Shown here: piece after piece, positions 1-8,125 of the stretch
Layout: each line of letters opens with the position of its first letter
How positions within the stretch are numbered: position 1 is the stretch's first letter
Source: Verrucomicrobiaceae bacterium
GTDB lineage: Bacteria; Verrucomicrobiota; Verrucomicrobiia; Verrucomicrobiales; Akkermansiaceae
Direction of reading: 5' to 3'
Length of the DNA: 64,000 nt
NCBI GenBank assembly: GCA_027487435.1
Contig: JAIYDP010000224.1
Coordinates: 28,057 to 92,056 of the forward strand
The notes under the pieces: generated by a model
What the model saw: the letters and a program-made list of their open reading frames with translations, nothing else
Databases searched by the model: none
Told to the model about the DNA's origin: nothing
Made by a program: the position numbers and the translations under genes

Positions 1-547
1 TGGCCATTGCCGCAGCGCGCGAGCGTTCGCCCAGTGCTGTGACCAATTGATAAACCGAGCGTCCGTCGTCGAGCTTGCGGCGTTGGAAGTCAGCCGATCC
101 CGCGTTCGAGGTGACGGCCAAGAGATAAATGCCCCGACCTTCCCAACCGAGAAATGGCTCTAACGAATCATAGCCAAGAAACGGATTCAACGTTACGGCA
201 TCCACATTCCAATGCGAAAAATAACTCTGCGCGTAATATTTCTGTGTCTCGCCAATGTCGCTGCGCTTGGCATCGAGAATGATCGGAACTTCTCGCGGCA
301 TCCACGAAAGCAAGCGGTCAAGTATTTCGATGCCACGCAGCCCCATCGCTTCAAAATACGCCATGTTCGGCTTGAACGCGGCAGCTACGCTGTAGGTTTC
401 CTCCACCACTTGCCGTAAAAACGCTTCCGTCTCTGCCGGCGTGGCGCTGCCAGGCCGTGGATCGAGACCCACACACAAGCGAGAATCAGTAGCTTCGATG
501 CGTTGTCGCAGGCGTTCAGAATAGCGCATGCCCCAAGGTCTATGCAT
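1..547 (-). CDS. pyrF: Orotidine 5'-phosphate decarboxylase, type 2 (partial)
   Basis: This would decarboxylate OMP to UMP, the last step of pyrimidine synthesis, in the cytoplasm. The minus-strand reading frame is open from the window edge. It shows LCVGLDPRP (about residues 24-32), FKPN (58-61) and the OMP decarboxylase signature DAKRSDIGE (92-100), followed by LNPFLGYDS. These match the type 2 PyrF family. Only about 182 residues are present; the C-terminus lies left of the window. The start is uncertain: in-frame ATGs exist at 598, 547 and 529, and MRYSERL at 529 most resembles family N-termini. It is divergent from the amidase gene at 635. Confidence 0.9.
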   Translation of the reverse strand, partial: MHRPWGMRYSERLRQRIEATDSRLCVGLDPRPGSATPAETEAFLRQVVEETYSVAAAFKPNMAYFEAMGLRGIEILDRLLSWMPREVPIILDAKRSDIGETQKYYAQSYFSHWNVDAVTLNPFLGYDSLEPFLGWEGRGIYLLAVTSNAGSADFQRRKLDDGRSVYQLVTALGERSRAAAMA

Positions 548-634
548 TTTCCCACAGATGGCAAGAGCGGGAAACAACGATGGCACAAATTTTTCCATCT
601 TCCCAAGTCGATGAGAATGCGCTAGCTTCGTGAA

Positions 635-1381
635 GTGAAATCACCGCTGCTGATCTTTCCTTTGACCCTTTTGGCCGTAGTCGCGGCGGTAGTGTGCTGC
701 ACCCCCGCCGTGCCAATAGGTTCTGAGCGCGGCGTGGAGTGGGGCACTCAGCGCAGCGGCTCGCCATCCGCTCAGCAAACATCTCGCCCCGTAGCCGCGA
801 GCGGAAATCTCGCATCATTGATGGCGCGGGTCAATTTACGCCAAGACCTCGTTCCCAAAGGCTGCCACGGACGCAAGGTCTTCCGCCCCATGACGCCGCG
901 CTATATCACCATTCACAGCACGCAAAATTACAGTGCCGATGCCTACAAACATTCCCTCGCCCTCAAACGCGGTGCTCTACGCGCCCCCAAGCGCAAGGGC
1001 GGAAATCGCATCGGCTACTTGATCTGGCATTTTACTGTGGATGACAAGGTCGCTCTCCAACACGTCCCCACCAACGAACAGGGCGAGCATGCCGACTTCG
1101 ATGGACCAGGCAACCGTTCCAGCATCGGCATCGAAATGTGCGAGCATCGCGGCAGCAATCTCGCCGCCACCATGGATCGCACCGCTCGCCTCGCCGCCTA
1201 TCTGATGCGCAAACATGGCATCCCGCTGCGCAACGTCGTGCCCCACTACCATTGGCCGCGCCGTGGTGCTAGCCCACCCAACAAAAATTGCCCGCACTTT
1301 TTGTTAGAAAATGGCCGCCCGGGGCGAAAATGGCGCGCCTTCCTCGCCAAAATCGATTCCTACTACCAACAGATGCGATAG
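635..1381 (+). CDS. N-acetylmuramoyl-L-alanine amidase (Amidase_2 fold)
   Basis: A predicted 248-aa exported peptidoglycan amidase that would cut the MurNAc-L-Ala bond. It has a GTG start and a hydrophobic N-terminus (residues 4-22) acting as signal peptide; the CC at 21-22 does not form a clean lipobox. The zinc-site pattern is visible: ITIHST (first His), VVPHYHWPR (second His) and NKNCPH (Cys), as in T7-lysozyme/CwlA-type amidases. IGIEMCEH supplies the usual mid-domain strand. The stop codon directly abuts the next ATG, so the two genes are probably co-transcribed. A role in wall recycling rather than phage lysis is inferred from the chromosomal setting. Confidence 0.85.
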   Translation: MKSPLLIFPLTLLAVVAAVVCCTPAVPIGSERGVEWGTQRSGSPSAQQTSRPVAASGNLASLMARVNLRQDLVPKGCHGRKVFRPMTPRYITIHSTQNYSADAYKHSLALKRGALRAPKRKGGNRIGYLIWHFTVDDKVALQHVPTNEQGEHADFDGPGNRSSIGIEMCEHRGSNLAATMDRTARLAAYLMRKHGIPLRNVVPHYHWPRRGASPPNKNCPHFLLENGRPGRKWRAFLAKIDSYYQQMR

Positions 1382-1804
1382 ATGATGCTCGATCACCCTA
1401 ACAGCGGCAGTCCTGGCAATCGCGATGTGTTCCTTGATCCGGATCATTTTCACGTCTGTGAACGCTGCACCGCCTGCTGCAAATGGCCCGGCGACGTGCG
1501 CCTCGAAGACGAAGACATCCCACGCATGGCCGATTTCCTCGGCATCACCGAGCAGGCATTTCTCGAGCAATACACCCGACTGCGCACCAATCGACAAGGC
1601 CTATCGCTCATCGAGAAATCCAACCACGAATGCATCATGCTCGAAGGCAACTCCTGCCGCATGCACCCCGTAAAGCCCAGCCAATGCGCGGGCTTCCCAA
1701 ACAAATGGAACTTCCCCGGCTGGCGCAACATCTGTCACGCCACCACGATCCCTATGGACGAAGCCAAAGCACGTGGCTTGGTCGGAAAAAATTCTGCAAA
1801 ATAA
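1382..1804 (+). CDS. YkgJ-family cysteine cluster protein
   Basis: A 140-aa protein of the YkgJ/UPF0153 type, thought to bind zinc or iron-sulfur through clustered cysteines. Visible motifs are CERCTACC (near residue 28), then single Cys residues in HECIM, NSCRMHP, SQCAGFP and RNIC. The CRMHPVKPSQC segment is typical of the family. It starts immediately after the amidase stop, with a second ATG one codon later. Function in the cell is not established; membership rests on the Cys pattern. Confidence 0.8.
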   Translation: MMLDHPNSGSPGNRDVFLDPDHFHVCERCTACCKWPGDVRLEDEDIPRMADFLGITEQAFLEQYTRLRTNRQGLSLIEKSNHECIMLEGNSCRMHPVKPSQCAGFPNKWNFPGWRNICHATTIPMDEAKARGLVGKNSAK

Positions 1805-1874
1805 TCCTTGCGCCTACGAGCAAAAGCTGACTATCGTTCTCGCCCGCCGCGCAAGTAGCGGTAAAACACACAAT

Positions 1875-1951
<77 letters not shown>

Positions 1952-1953
1952 AC

Positions 1954-1988
1954 AAAAGCCTCGATTCTATAAGGGATTGAGGCTTTTT
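1954..1988 (+). terminator. Rho-independent terminator after tRNA-fMet
   Basis: AAAAGCCTC and GAGGCTTTT form the stem around a loop of about 17 nt, followed by T residues. It begins 3 nt after the tRNA CCA end. Confidence 0.85.
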
Positions 1989-2118
1989 CCTTTGGTTGGT
2001 GATGCGAGGTGTGAACACTTGCTATAGGCACTTGCCGCCTCGCCTTCCAGCCACGCAAAGAATTAGTGGGCAGGAGAACGAGCATTGAGATGCGTTGCTT
2101 TTTGAGTTGTTACGTAGT

Positions 2119-2464
2119 TTAGCGAAAGGGGTTGATGACGAGCACGCTGCCGTAGGTTTGGCCGTGGCTGAGGTCTTCGGAATAAACAACTGTGGCAACC
2201 AAGCGCTGCGCTGCGGCGAGGATCGCGCCGTCCCAATAGGCGAGTTGGTATCTCTGAGCCAGCGCAATGCCTGCGCTACTGGAGTTGGTAGCTTACGGGT
2301 AGCGTTAGAGAATAACTCAGCCAGCACTTGTGCGGAGACGCCATAGTCCGTTGCCAGCATCAACTCAATGGACTTGGCTCGTTTCGTCGCAGAGGCGGGT
2401 GCCGTATCTACGGCGTAAAGGAGGATATATTTATATCGTAAAGCGCGTTAACGACTGCGGTCAT
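2119..2464 (-). pseudogene. PIN-domain (VapC-like) toxin, frameshifted and internally deleted
   Basis: From ATG 2464 the frame reads to DINI, where the family pattern DxNxLLYAVD should follow. The next residues, LLYAVDTAPAS, are in another frame, consistent with two extra bases near 2430. A second break lies near 2255: ALRWLRD leads into YQLAYWDGAILAAAQ in a shifted frame, and the usual central helices are absent. The C-terminus VVYSEDLSHGQ...LVINPFR matches PIN toxins (Trp-Asp near the metal site, then SEDL). At least two lesions mean it cannot give an intact nuclease. Confidence 0.8.
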
Positions 2465-2684
2465 AAAGCTCCTCGCGTGGGGTTTTAATGCCATGGCTGC
2501 TAGCGGTGGATTGCTGGATGATTTCCATCAATCGCAGGCGGGAAGGTGTGATTGGGGGGCTGTCTGTTACCAATGTGCGTTAATAATCTACCACCAACGC
2601 GTCAAGTGAGGTGTGGTTGCGCTGGGCGTAGCGTTTTGCTTCATCGGCAACTTCCTCGTCAAGTTCAAGCAATAGCGTTTTCTT
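2448..2684 (-). pseudogene. Ribbon-helix-helix-like antitoxin remnant with internal stop
   Basis: The frame KKTLLLELDEEVADEAKRYA, then RNHTSLDALVVDY, resembles small Arc/MetJ-type antitoxins paired with PIN toxins. A TAA at 2580-2582 sits where VVDYLRTLV would be expected (TTA to TAA). No in-frame ATG exists at the expected start (KKT at about 2684). The reading frame resumes and overlaps the toxin start at 2464, the usual antitoxin-toxin overlap. This is the upstream half of the decayed pair. Confidence 0.72.
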
Positions 2685-2900
2685 GAATGGGAAATATGCT
2701 AGAATGTGGGAAACGTCAAGCTGCGGATATCGGGCGGAGCACTGAGCCAGATCTGTTCCGAATTATGCGGGTAGTTGTAGTAGTGAAGAGAGTGAATCGG
2801 CTTGCTGGACGCGGGATTGGGGTGGGAATAATTTCGTATTTCTCGTTTGACGTGTCAGGAAACTTTTGGAAGGCTAAGCCTGCATCAAATAAAAACCATT

Positions 2901-3494
2901 ATGAAACTCAGTATTTTTGCTCTCTTCATTTCGTTCGCATCTGTCTCCGCAGCCACTACCATCATTCGTGGTTTTGAGAATCTATCACCGGGAGCTTACC
3001 CCTCCATTTCCTATCCAGAATTCACAGTGACTGCCACTTCTTTTGGTGGTGACTTGCGCGTTACTACTTTTGCCGGATTCGCAGCAGAGGGAGTCAATTT
3101 TATTTATGCAACGAAATCATCCGCACCGAGTGCGATAGGCGATGGGAATTTACAATTCACCGCCAACACCATTTACACATTTGATAGTTTTTCCGTCAAT
3201 GGTGTCGAATCGAGTGTCGGAACAGTCGTTGCAAATGTGAACATGTTCGCTGACGGCGGTGCCTCCTTAGGCTCATTCAACATCATCGCCCCAGGTTCTA
3301 ATATGACACCCGTGGCCTACACATTTGCGAATTATACGACCACTCCAGTCGCTAAGTTTGAAATCACCAACAATGTTGACCTTTCAGGGTTTGCGGTCGA
3401 TAAGATTGTTATGACGATACCTGAACCATCGTCTTTATTGCTCGGTAGTTTTGGTGCGTTCGTTTTGGTCGCACGGCGCCGTCGCACGGCCTAA
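2901..3494 (+). CDS. PEP-CTERM sorting domain protein
   Basis: A 197-aa exported protein. Residues 1-17 form a signal peptide (MKLSIFALFISFASVSA). The middle is a beta-rich body of unknown function. The C-terminus has the PEP-CTERM tripartite signal: IPEPSS, a hydrophobic stretch (LLLGSFGAFVLV) and ARRRR. Such proteins are cut and anchored by an exosortase, which is not in this window. The start at 2901 is preferred over an upstream in-frame ATG because it places the signal peptide first. It is unrelated in its central part to the PEP-CTERM cluster at 10.8-12.8 kb. Confidence 0.85.
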   Translation: MKLSIFALFISFASVSAATTIIRGFENLSPGAYPSISYPEFTVTATSFGGDLRVTTFAGFAAEGVNFIYATKSSAPSAIGDGNLQFTANTIYTFDSFSVNGVESSVGTVVANVNMFADGGASLGSFNIIAPGSNMTPVAYTFANYTTTPVAKFEITNNVDLSGFAVDKIVMTIPEPSSLLLGSFGAFVLVARRRRTA

Positions 3495-3496
3495 GC

Positions 3497-3520
3497 GTGG
3501 CGGAGGCGTCCTCGCCTCCC
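3497..3520. repeat. Dispersed GC-rich palindromic repeat
   Basis: GTGGCGGAGGCGTCCTCGCCTCC lies directly after the PEP-CTERM stop and forms a GGAGGCG/CGCCTCC hairpin. Near copies occur as an inverted pair at 15094-15115 and 15142-15164. It may double as a transcription stop; there is no T-run. Confidence 0.6.
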
Positions 3521-3573
3521 AGCCCCTCAAAGAAACCACTCAGCCGTGACCAAGGAAAAGCTAGGCATCCCCA

Positions 3574-3609
3574 CGTTGCCGGAAAAGCTCCGGCTTGACT
3601 ACGGCGGCT
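3574..3609 (-). pseudogene. 36-bp match to the sulfotransferase 3' end (remnant or repeat)
   Basis: These 36 bases are identical to 8134-8169, the last codons of the phosphatase-TPR-sulfotransferase gene. On the minus strand both read AAVVKPELFRQR, and here a stop follows after RGDA, much as RGA-stop follows in the intact gene. The core GCCGGAGCTTTTCCGGC is also palindromic. It may be the 3' scrap of a deleted third paralog or a REP-like repeat. Confidence 0.55.
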
Positions 3610-3625
3610 TGCGTTTCCTCAAAGG

Positions 3626-4228
3626 TCATTCGGGTTGATCGAGAATGTGAAGCAGTCTTCCTGCTAAAGTTGAGTCCAGATCCGCTACCATGGTGCGATC
3701 CAGCAGCCCTACATCGGCTAAATCGCGCAGGTGAACGCGATCTTTGTCACGCCACGCGGCCAGCTTCATTCGCACGAGCGCGTTCAAGGAAATGAGTGTG
3801 AAATCCCCTACGTCTTCTGAGTCATCTACATCCGCATTTGCATAGAGGGCATCTTGCTTGGGTTTTTCTCCCGCAAACAACACATGCACCGCATCACGGA
3901 TTTTTCCTTCTGGGCTATCAAGAAACACATCCATCGCTCCGCCTCCTAGGGATGCAACACGACGATGCGTGTATCCCGCAGCTTGCAATGCCGCAACGGC
4001 AGCGGGCAAATCTGCCCTTCTCAGCAAAACATCCACATTTCTGGTATTTCGCACCGCGCTCTCATCGACTCGTGATACCCAGGCAGCTACCGCGTTTCCA
4101 CCAATCACGGCATACGGCACATTGGCTTTGCGGAGACAGGCACTCACATGCAGCAGACGTAAGCGGATTTTATCTACCGCATCACTCATGCGCTGCCAAT
4201 TGACGGGTGATACAAGCAAGGGAATCAT
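3626..4228 (-). CDS. Nucleotidyltransferase-fold protein (AbiEii-like)
   Basis: A 200-aa protein with YAVIGGNAVAAW near residue 40 and RNTRNVDVLL near residue 64. These correspond to the GG/GS strand and the Asp motif of minimal nucleotidyltransferases of the AbiEii/DUF1814 type. Downstream, the LISLNALVRMKLAAWRDKDRVHLRDLADV segment is typical of that family (Lys-rich helix, then RDxxD). The usual TxDxD is altered to TRNVDV, so one acidic ligand may be missing and catalysis is uncertain. No antitoxin partner is adjacent. An ATG at 4192 (MSDAVDKI) is an alternative start. Confidence 0.6.
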   Translation of the reverse strand: MIPLLVSPVNWQRMSDAVDKIRLRLLHVSACLRKANVPYAVIGGNAVAAWVSRVDESAVRNTRNVDVLLRRADLPAAVAALQAAGYTHRRVASLGGGAMDVFLDSPEGKIRDAVHVLFAGEKPKQDALYANADVDDSEDVGDFTLISLNALVRMKLAAWRDKDRVHLRDLADVGLLDRTMVADLDSTLAGRLLHILDQPE

Positions 4229-4393
4229 CGTTGTGAGAACTTTTGGTTGGTGTATTACCGTAGTGCATTTGATGCGATGTAGTCTAGCTAGAGCATTTGA
4301 TTGCGAAATCCTAGAATTTTACCAGAGTCGCAAGCTTGGCCTGCGTTCTGAGCAATTTTTTCGCTAGGACTGATAACCTCAAAATCTAGGAAG

Positions 4394-7051
4394 CTACCCA
4401 GAAATCCGCTGCCGATGCAGGCGGGCATCGATGACGCTAGCCATAGCGTGAGCATGGGGAAGTTTATTAGTTCCAAGGAAATCGACGATCTTAGACAAAC
4501 TAGGCTGGGGATCGCGGATCAGTTCAGTATAGTCAATTTCCAGCAAGGTCACTTTGGCTGAGCCACGCAGCAAATCCAGACTGGAGGCAAGATGTTTTTC
4601 CAGTAGAGGCACCACCTTGGCCGTTACATCGGCGAGGTCGCCAGGAGTTCCAAAACGCATGAGGTGCTGGGACATGGCGACTTCATCGAGGGGGCGGCGC
4701 ATAAAGATGATTTTGTAGTCATGCTGGCGTGGTAAGTGCGGCAGCAGCGCGCTGACGATTTTTACCGCATGGTCGCCTGCGGGTGTCAGCACTTGTGGGT
4801 TGTGCGGGAGTTCCAGGATGCTTTCGTATTCGTAGTAGCCCTTCGGATTATTTCGGTCTGGGTTACGGACACCATCCGTTAAGATCGGATATCCTGCCGC
4901 ATGCAGAATTTGCATCATGAGCGAGGTGCCACTGCGTGGTAGCCCCGAAACTAAGGTAATTGAGAGGGATTCCGTAGGTGTGGCGGCAGGATCGGACTTT
5001 GTTACGATAACCCGATGGTTGGCTCTGTTTTCAGACTCGGCGCGGAGCTTCGCTACGCGCTCCGGTTGTTGCTTTAGTTGGTAGAGGATGGCGAGGCGTG
5101 CCGCATTATGATAAAGATATTGGTCTGTGCGGTCTGTGACTTGGTATAGCTTGGCTAGCAGTTGGTGGGCTTGGTGGAACGTAGGAGCGAGCCGCAAGGC
5201 TGTTTGCAGCGCCAGCTCCGCATTGGAGTAATCCCGCAAACGCAAGTGGCAGCGAGCCAGCACAAAGTGGGCGCGCGGCATGGTGAACTCTAGTGAAATA
5301 GCCGTCAGTGCGGCGGTGGTGCCCTCCGCTGGCCGTTGTTGGTTTAGGTAGCAAGATGCCAGCCCAAGGTGGGCGTGAGCGTCCTCCGGGATGAGTGTGA
5401 GGAGTTGAAGAAAGGCTTCTTCCGCCTCCTGCCATCTGTGGAGCTGCATCTGGGCAAATCCGAGTTGCCGCCAAAATCGGGGTTCGATGCTGGAGGAGGA
5501 GCGAGCTTTCTCCAGCCATGCGACGGCACCAGTGGCATCCCTACGTTGCATGGCCAACTGAGCGCGTATCAGTGCAACTTCATTCACATTCGTAAAAGTT
5601 TCCAACGTCGCGTTAATGGTGGAGTCGGCTTCCTCAGTAAGGCCAAGCATCATTTGGCAGCTAGCTAGGGTAAGGGAAAAATCGGTGCGCTCTGGGGATG
5701 CTGCGCAGAGTTCTTCCAGCACAGGCAGTGCCTCGGGGTAATGACCACCATCGAGAAAGGAGCGGGCGAGCGTCCATTGATTTTCCCGCTCGGTAACGAT
5801 GGCATCTTCTGATGCATTACCAGTGGATTTTTCCACATATCCGAGAGCTACGAATTGATCGAGCAGGGCGCGACTTTCTTGCTCTCCCATGATTGAGCTT
5901 ACGGGAGCAGGTGTTAGCGTTTCCCAGGTTGCTATAGCGCGCGGAGCACGGGGTTCGGCAAAGGCTTCCTGCAAGACTTTTCCCTCCATGTCCTGGCCGA
6001 TGGGAAGGTCATAGAGGTGAAGCAGAGTAGGGGTCAAATCGAGAAGGTTTGCACCATGAATCAGCTGATCGCGAGCGAAACAGGGGCCGCTAGCTGCAAA
6101 AATTCCATGTTCGCGATGCCATACGGTAATGCCTGCCGGCACCTTAGGTACGAACTTGGGACGGAGATGATCGCTATGGAAGCCGTGATCGCTGACTAAA
6201 ACGATGTGCGTCTCAGGCGGAGCGAGGGCGATGAGCCGTGCCAGCATCAAATCATGCATGCGGTAGGTGGCATTCATCACCCCGTGGTAAAGCTGGTATT
6301 CTCGCTCGGGAATACCATCCAAGCGAGGAGGATGGTATGGCATGAAGTGGTGGGCGATTTCGTCAATCGCTCGGAAGTAAACGGCTACGAAGTCCCATGG
6401 GGTATTTTCTAAAGTCCAGCAGGCGGCAGCCTGAATGGAAAATGCCTCAGCAAGGTGCGCGCGCAAGTGGTTGACGCGGCGATCATGCGCGGTATCGATT
6501 TCCCGCCATTGGGGAATAAACAAACCGACGGTAGGGCCATCGATATCTTCTGGACTGACTCTGAGATCATTCAGCTCAGCGGCATGTTGTTCTGGCCAGA
6601 TGGTGCCGCTAGGTGCGGGTGGCCATTCCTTTCCGGGTTCGGCAGTGGGCGCGGTGTAGGCATTGGATACCACGCTACCACCAGGGATTTGCCCACCATG
6701 TGAGGCGAACCAGCCGAGCACATGGCAACTGAGTCCCTGCGCGGCGAGAATGTCCCAAATGGCGCGGCACTTGCGGCTGGCCGCTGTCACTGGTTGCACG
6801 CGACCATTCATTGGTTCTACTTCGGTAAATCCCAATACGCCATGATCATAGGCGCGTTTGCCCGTAGCGATGCTCGTCCACAAAAGGGGAGAGAGCATGG
6901 GGTCTAAGGAACGGAGGTTGCCACTCACTCCGCTTCCCAGCAGCCTTCGCATCATCGGCATTTCGCCACGCTCTACGAGAGGATGGATGAGCTTCCAATC
7001 GGCACTATCCCAGCCGACTACTAGCACTTTGGGCGTAGATGAACGATTCAC
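4394..7051 (-). CDS. Alkaline phosphatase-fold / TPR / sulfotransferase fusion, copy 1
   Basis: An 885-aa three-part protein. Residues 8-370 are an alkaline-phosphatase-superfamily phosphodiesterase domain: GWDSADW (metal-binding Asp), LWTSIATGKRAYDHG (candidate Thr/Ser nucleophile), DEIAHHF, then SDHGFHSDHLRP near 290. Residues about 425-660 hold TPR-like helical repeats. From about 700 the C-terminus is a sulfotransferase: SGLPRSGTSLMM binds the 5'-phosphate of PAPS, and FMRRPLDEVAMSQ is the 3'-phosphate motif. No signal peptide is visible, so it is probably cytoplasmic. The combination suggests handling of a phospho- or sulfo-modified glycan or lipid; the substrate is unknown. A close paralog lies at 8126-10813. 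Confidence 0.85.
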   Translation of the reverse strand: MNRSSTPKVLVVGWDSADWKLIHPLVERGEMPMMRRLLGSGVSGNLRSLDPMLSPLLWTSIATGKRAYDHGVLGFTEVEPMNGRVQPVTAASRKCRAIWDILAAQGLSCHVLGWFASHGGQIPGGSVVSNAYTAPTAEPGKEWPPAPSGTIWPEQHAAELNDLRVSPEDIDGPTVGLFIPQWREIDTAHDRRVNHLRAHLAEAFSIQAAACWTLENTPWDFVAVYFRAIDEIAHHFMPYHPPRLDGIPEREYQLYHGVMNATYRMHDLMLARLIALAPPETHIVLVSDHGFHSDHLRPKFVPKVPAGITVWHREHGIFAASGPCFARDQLIHGANLLDLTPTLLHLYDLPIGQDMEGKVLQEAFAEPRAPRAIATWETLTPAPVSSIMGEQESRALLDQFVALGYVEKSTGNASEDAIVTERENQWTLARSFLDGGHYPEALPVLEELCAASPERTDFSLTLASCQMMLGLTEEADSTINATLETFTNVNEVALIRAQLAMQRRDATGAVAWLEKARSSSSIEPRFWRQLGFAQMQLHRWQEAEEAFLQLLTLIPEDAHAHLGLASCYLNQQRPAEGTTAALTAISLEFTMPRAHFVLARCHLRLRDYSNAELALQTALRLAPTFHQAHQLLAKLYQVTDRTDQYLYHNAARLAILYQLKQQPERVAKLRAESENRANHRVIVTKSDPAATPTESLSITLVSGLPRSGTSLMMQILHAAGYPILTDGVRNPDRNNPKGYYEYESILELPHNPQVLTPAGDHAVKIVSALLPHLPRQHDYKIIFMRRPLDEVAMSQHLMRFGTPGDLADVTAKVVPLLEKHLASSLDLLRGSAKVTLLEIDYTELIRDPQPSLSKIVDFLGTNKLPHAHAMASVIDARLHRQRISG

Positions 7052-7080
7052 AGAAAAGAATGAAAATCATAAATAGAGCC

Positions 7081-7103
7081 TAGCTGGGTTATTCCCCCAG
7101 CTA
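7081..7103 (-). terminator. Stem-loop between PEP-CTERM gene and fusion copy 1
   Basis: TAGCTGGG (7081-7088) and CCCAGCTA (7096-7103) form a perfect 8-bp stem with a 7-nt loop. It lies after the PEP-CTERM gene read on the minus strand. No T-run follows, so it could be an attenuator or an RNA-stabilising hairpin. Confidence 0.5.
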
Positions 7104-7141
7104 AGCCCAAGATGGAATGCTTCAATCGAAGCAGCTAGTGA

Positions 7142-7819
7142 TCAAGCAGCCACAGTGCTGCGGCGGCGACGCAAAGCCGTGCCACCTACACCTAAAGCGA
7201 GCAGCAGAGCTGAGCTCGCCTCTGGGATGATCACACCGACGGTATCGCCAGCAGTAATGGGGGCGTTGGCAACCTGTTCGATGGCAAACTCACGCACTGT
7301 CATGGTATCTGCGACATCACTGTATTCAATGTGTGCCCAGCCGTAATTGTAATCCGCGCCATTGCGAATTCTTAATCCAATATAGCCTTCGCCGCCAGTG
7401 TTCCAAACAGGTGCTGGGTAGTTGTAGAAATCGAAATACGACACACCTGAGTGCCAGGGCAAACTAGAGTCAATGGTAGCACCAGCAGATAGTTTTAAGA
7501 TGTAGTAAGCAGCATTCTGAGTTGTACCATATGTGAGGCCAGTCATCACCCCATCCCTACCAGTAGCACGGAATTGAAAGTCATCAGCTGGCTGGTAGTT
7601 ATTAATACGGGCATAAGGGCCAGGACCCGACTGATCCAGATCGATGGTAATCGATTCGGTCACCATGTTCGCCGTGAGATCAGGGATATCGGTATGCAGC
7701 ACGGCCGCATTGGCAGAAGGTGAAAGGACTCCTGTAACAATAAGTCCGCTCACAGCAGTTGAATAGCCTGTCAAAGAACAGAAAGACAAATTATGTTTGT
7801 TGGTATGTGTTTTTTTCAT
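7142..7819 (-). CDS. PEP-CTERM sorting domain protein
   Basis: A 225-aa exported protein. Residues 1-38 are a long signal peptide with a Lys/His-rich start and cleavage likely after ANA. The body contains WGHIEYSD-like text (actual: GWAHIEYSD), which recurs in other verrucomicrobial PEP-CTERM proteins. The C-terminus is IPEASSALLLALG...ALRRRRS: the consensus Pro-Glu-Pro is changed to Pro-Glu-Ala, so sorting may be weaker. It sits between the two phosphatase-TPR-sulfotransferase genes on the same strand. Confidence 0.82.
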   Translation of the reverse strand: MKKTHTNKHNLSFCSLTGYSTAVSGLIVTGVLSPSANAAVLHTDIPDLTANMVTESITIDLDQSGPGPYARINNYQPADDFQFRATGRDGVMTGLTYGTTQNAAYYILKLSAGATIDSSLPWHSGVSYFDFYNYPAPVWNTGGEGYIGLRIRNGADYNYGWAHIEYSDVADTMTVREFAIEQVANAPITAGDTVGVIIPEASSALLLALGVGGTALRRRRSTVAA

Positions 7820-8030
7820 AGAATTGTGACTATGTAAGTCGGCGCGATCAAAAAAATTTTATCTAGGTAAGTCAACAATTTTTTTCAGAAACGTTGCGGA
7901 ACTCAACTGTGCATTTTTGTGTCTGACTTGGAGCATAGCACGTTGATACATTTTCCCGCCGATCTTCTATTTCCCATGCCTGTATCCACAGAATATGAAT
8001 ATACAGACAAACAAACTTCTTCCTCACCCT

Positions 8031-8064
8031 CCATCTGTGGTTTGAAAATAGGAACCACAGATGG
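8031..8064. repeat. 12-bp perfect inverted repeat
   Basis: CCATCTGTGGTT (8031-8042) and AACCACAGATGG (8053-8064) flank a 10-nt spacer. It lies downstream of fusion copy 2 on the minus strand and could end its transcript. The rest of 7820-8125 (306 bp) shows no gene; it includes the upstream region of the PEP-CTERM gene at 7142-7819. Confidence 0.55.
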
Positions 8065-8125
8065 ATGGGATGGATTTGATGGGGATAGCTTGCTGTCCGC
8101 CACACATCCCCTTTCACATCAGGTT

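Noticed and set aside
2687..2977. 96-aa ORF overlapping the PEP-CTERM gene start
   Set aside because: Different frame, no motif, and it overlaps both the antitoxin remnant and the signal peptide region.
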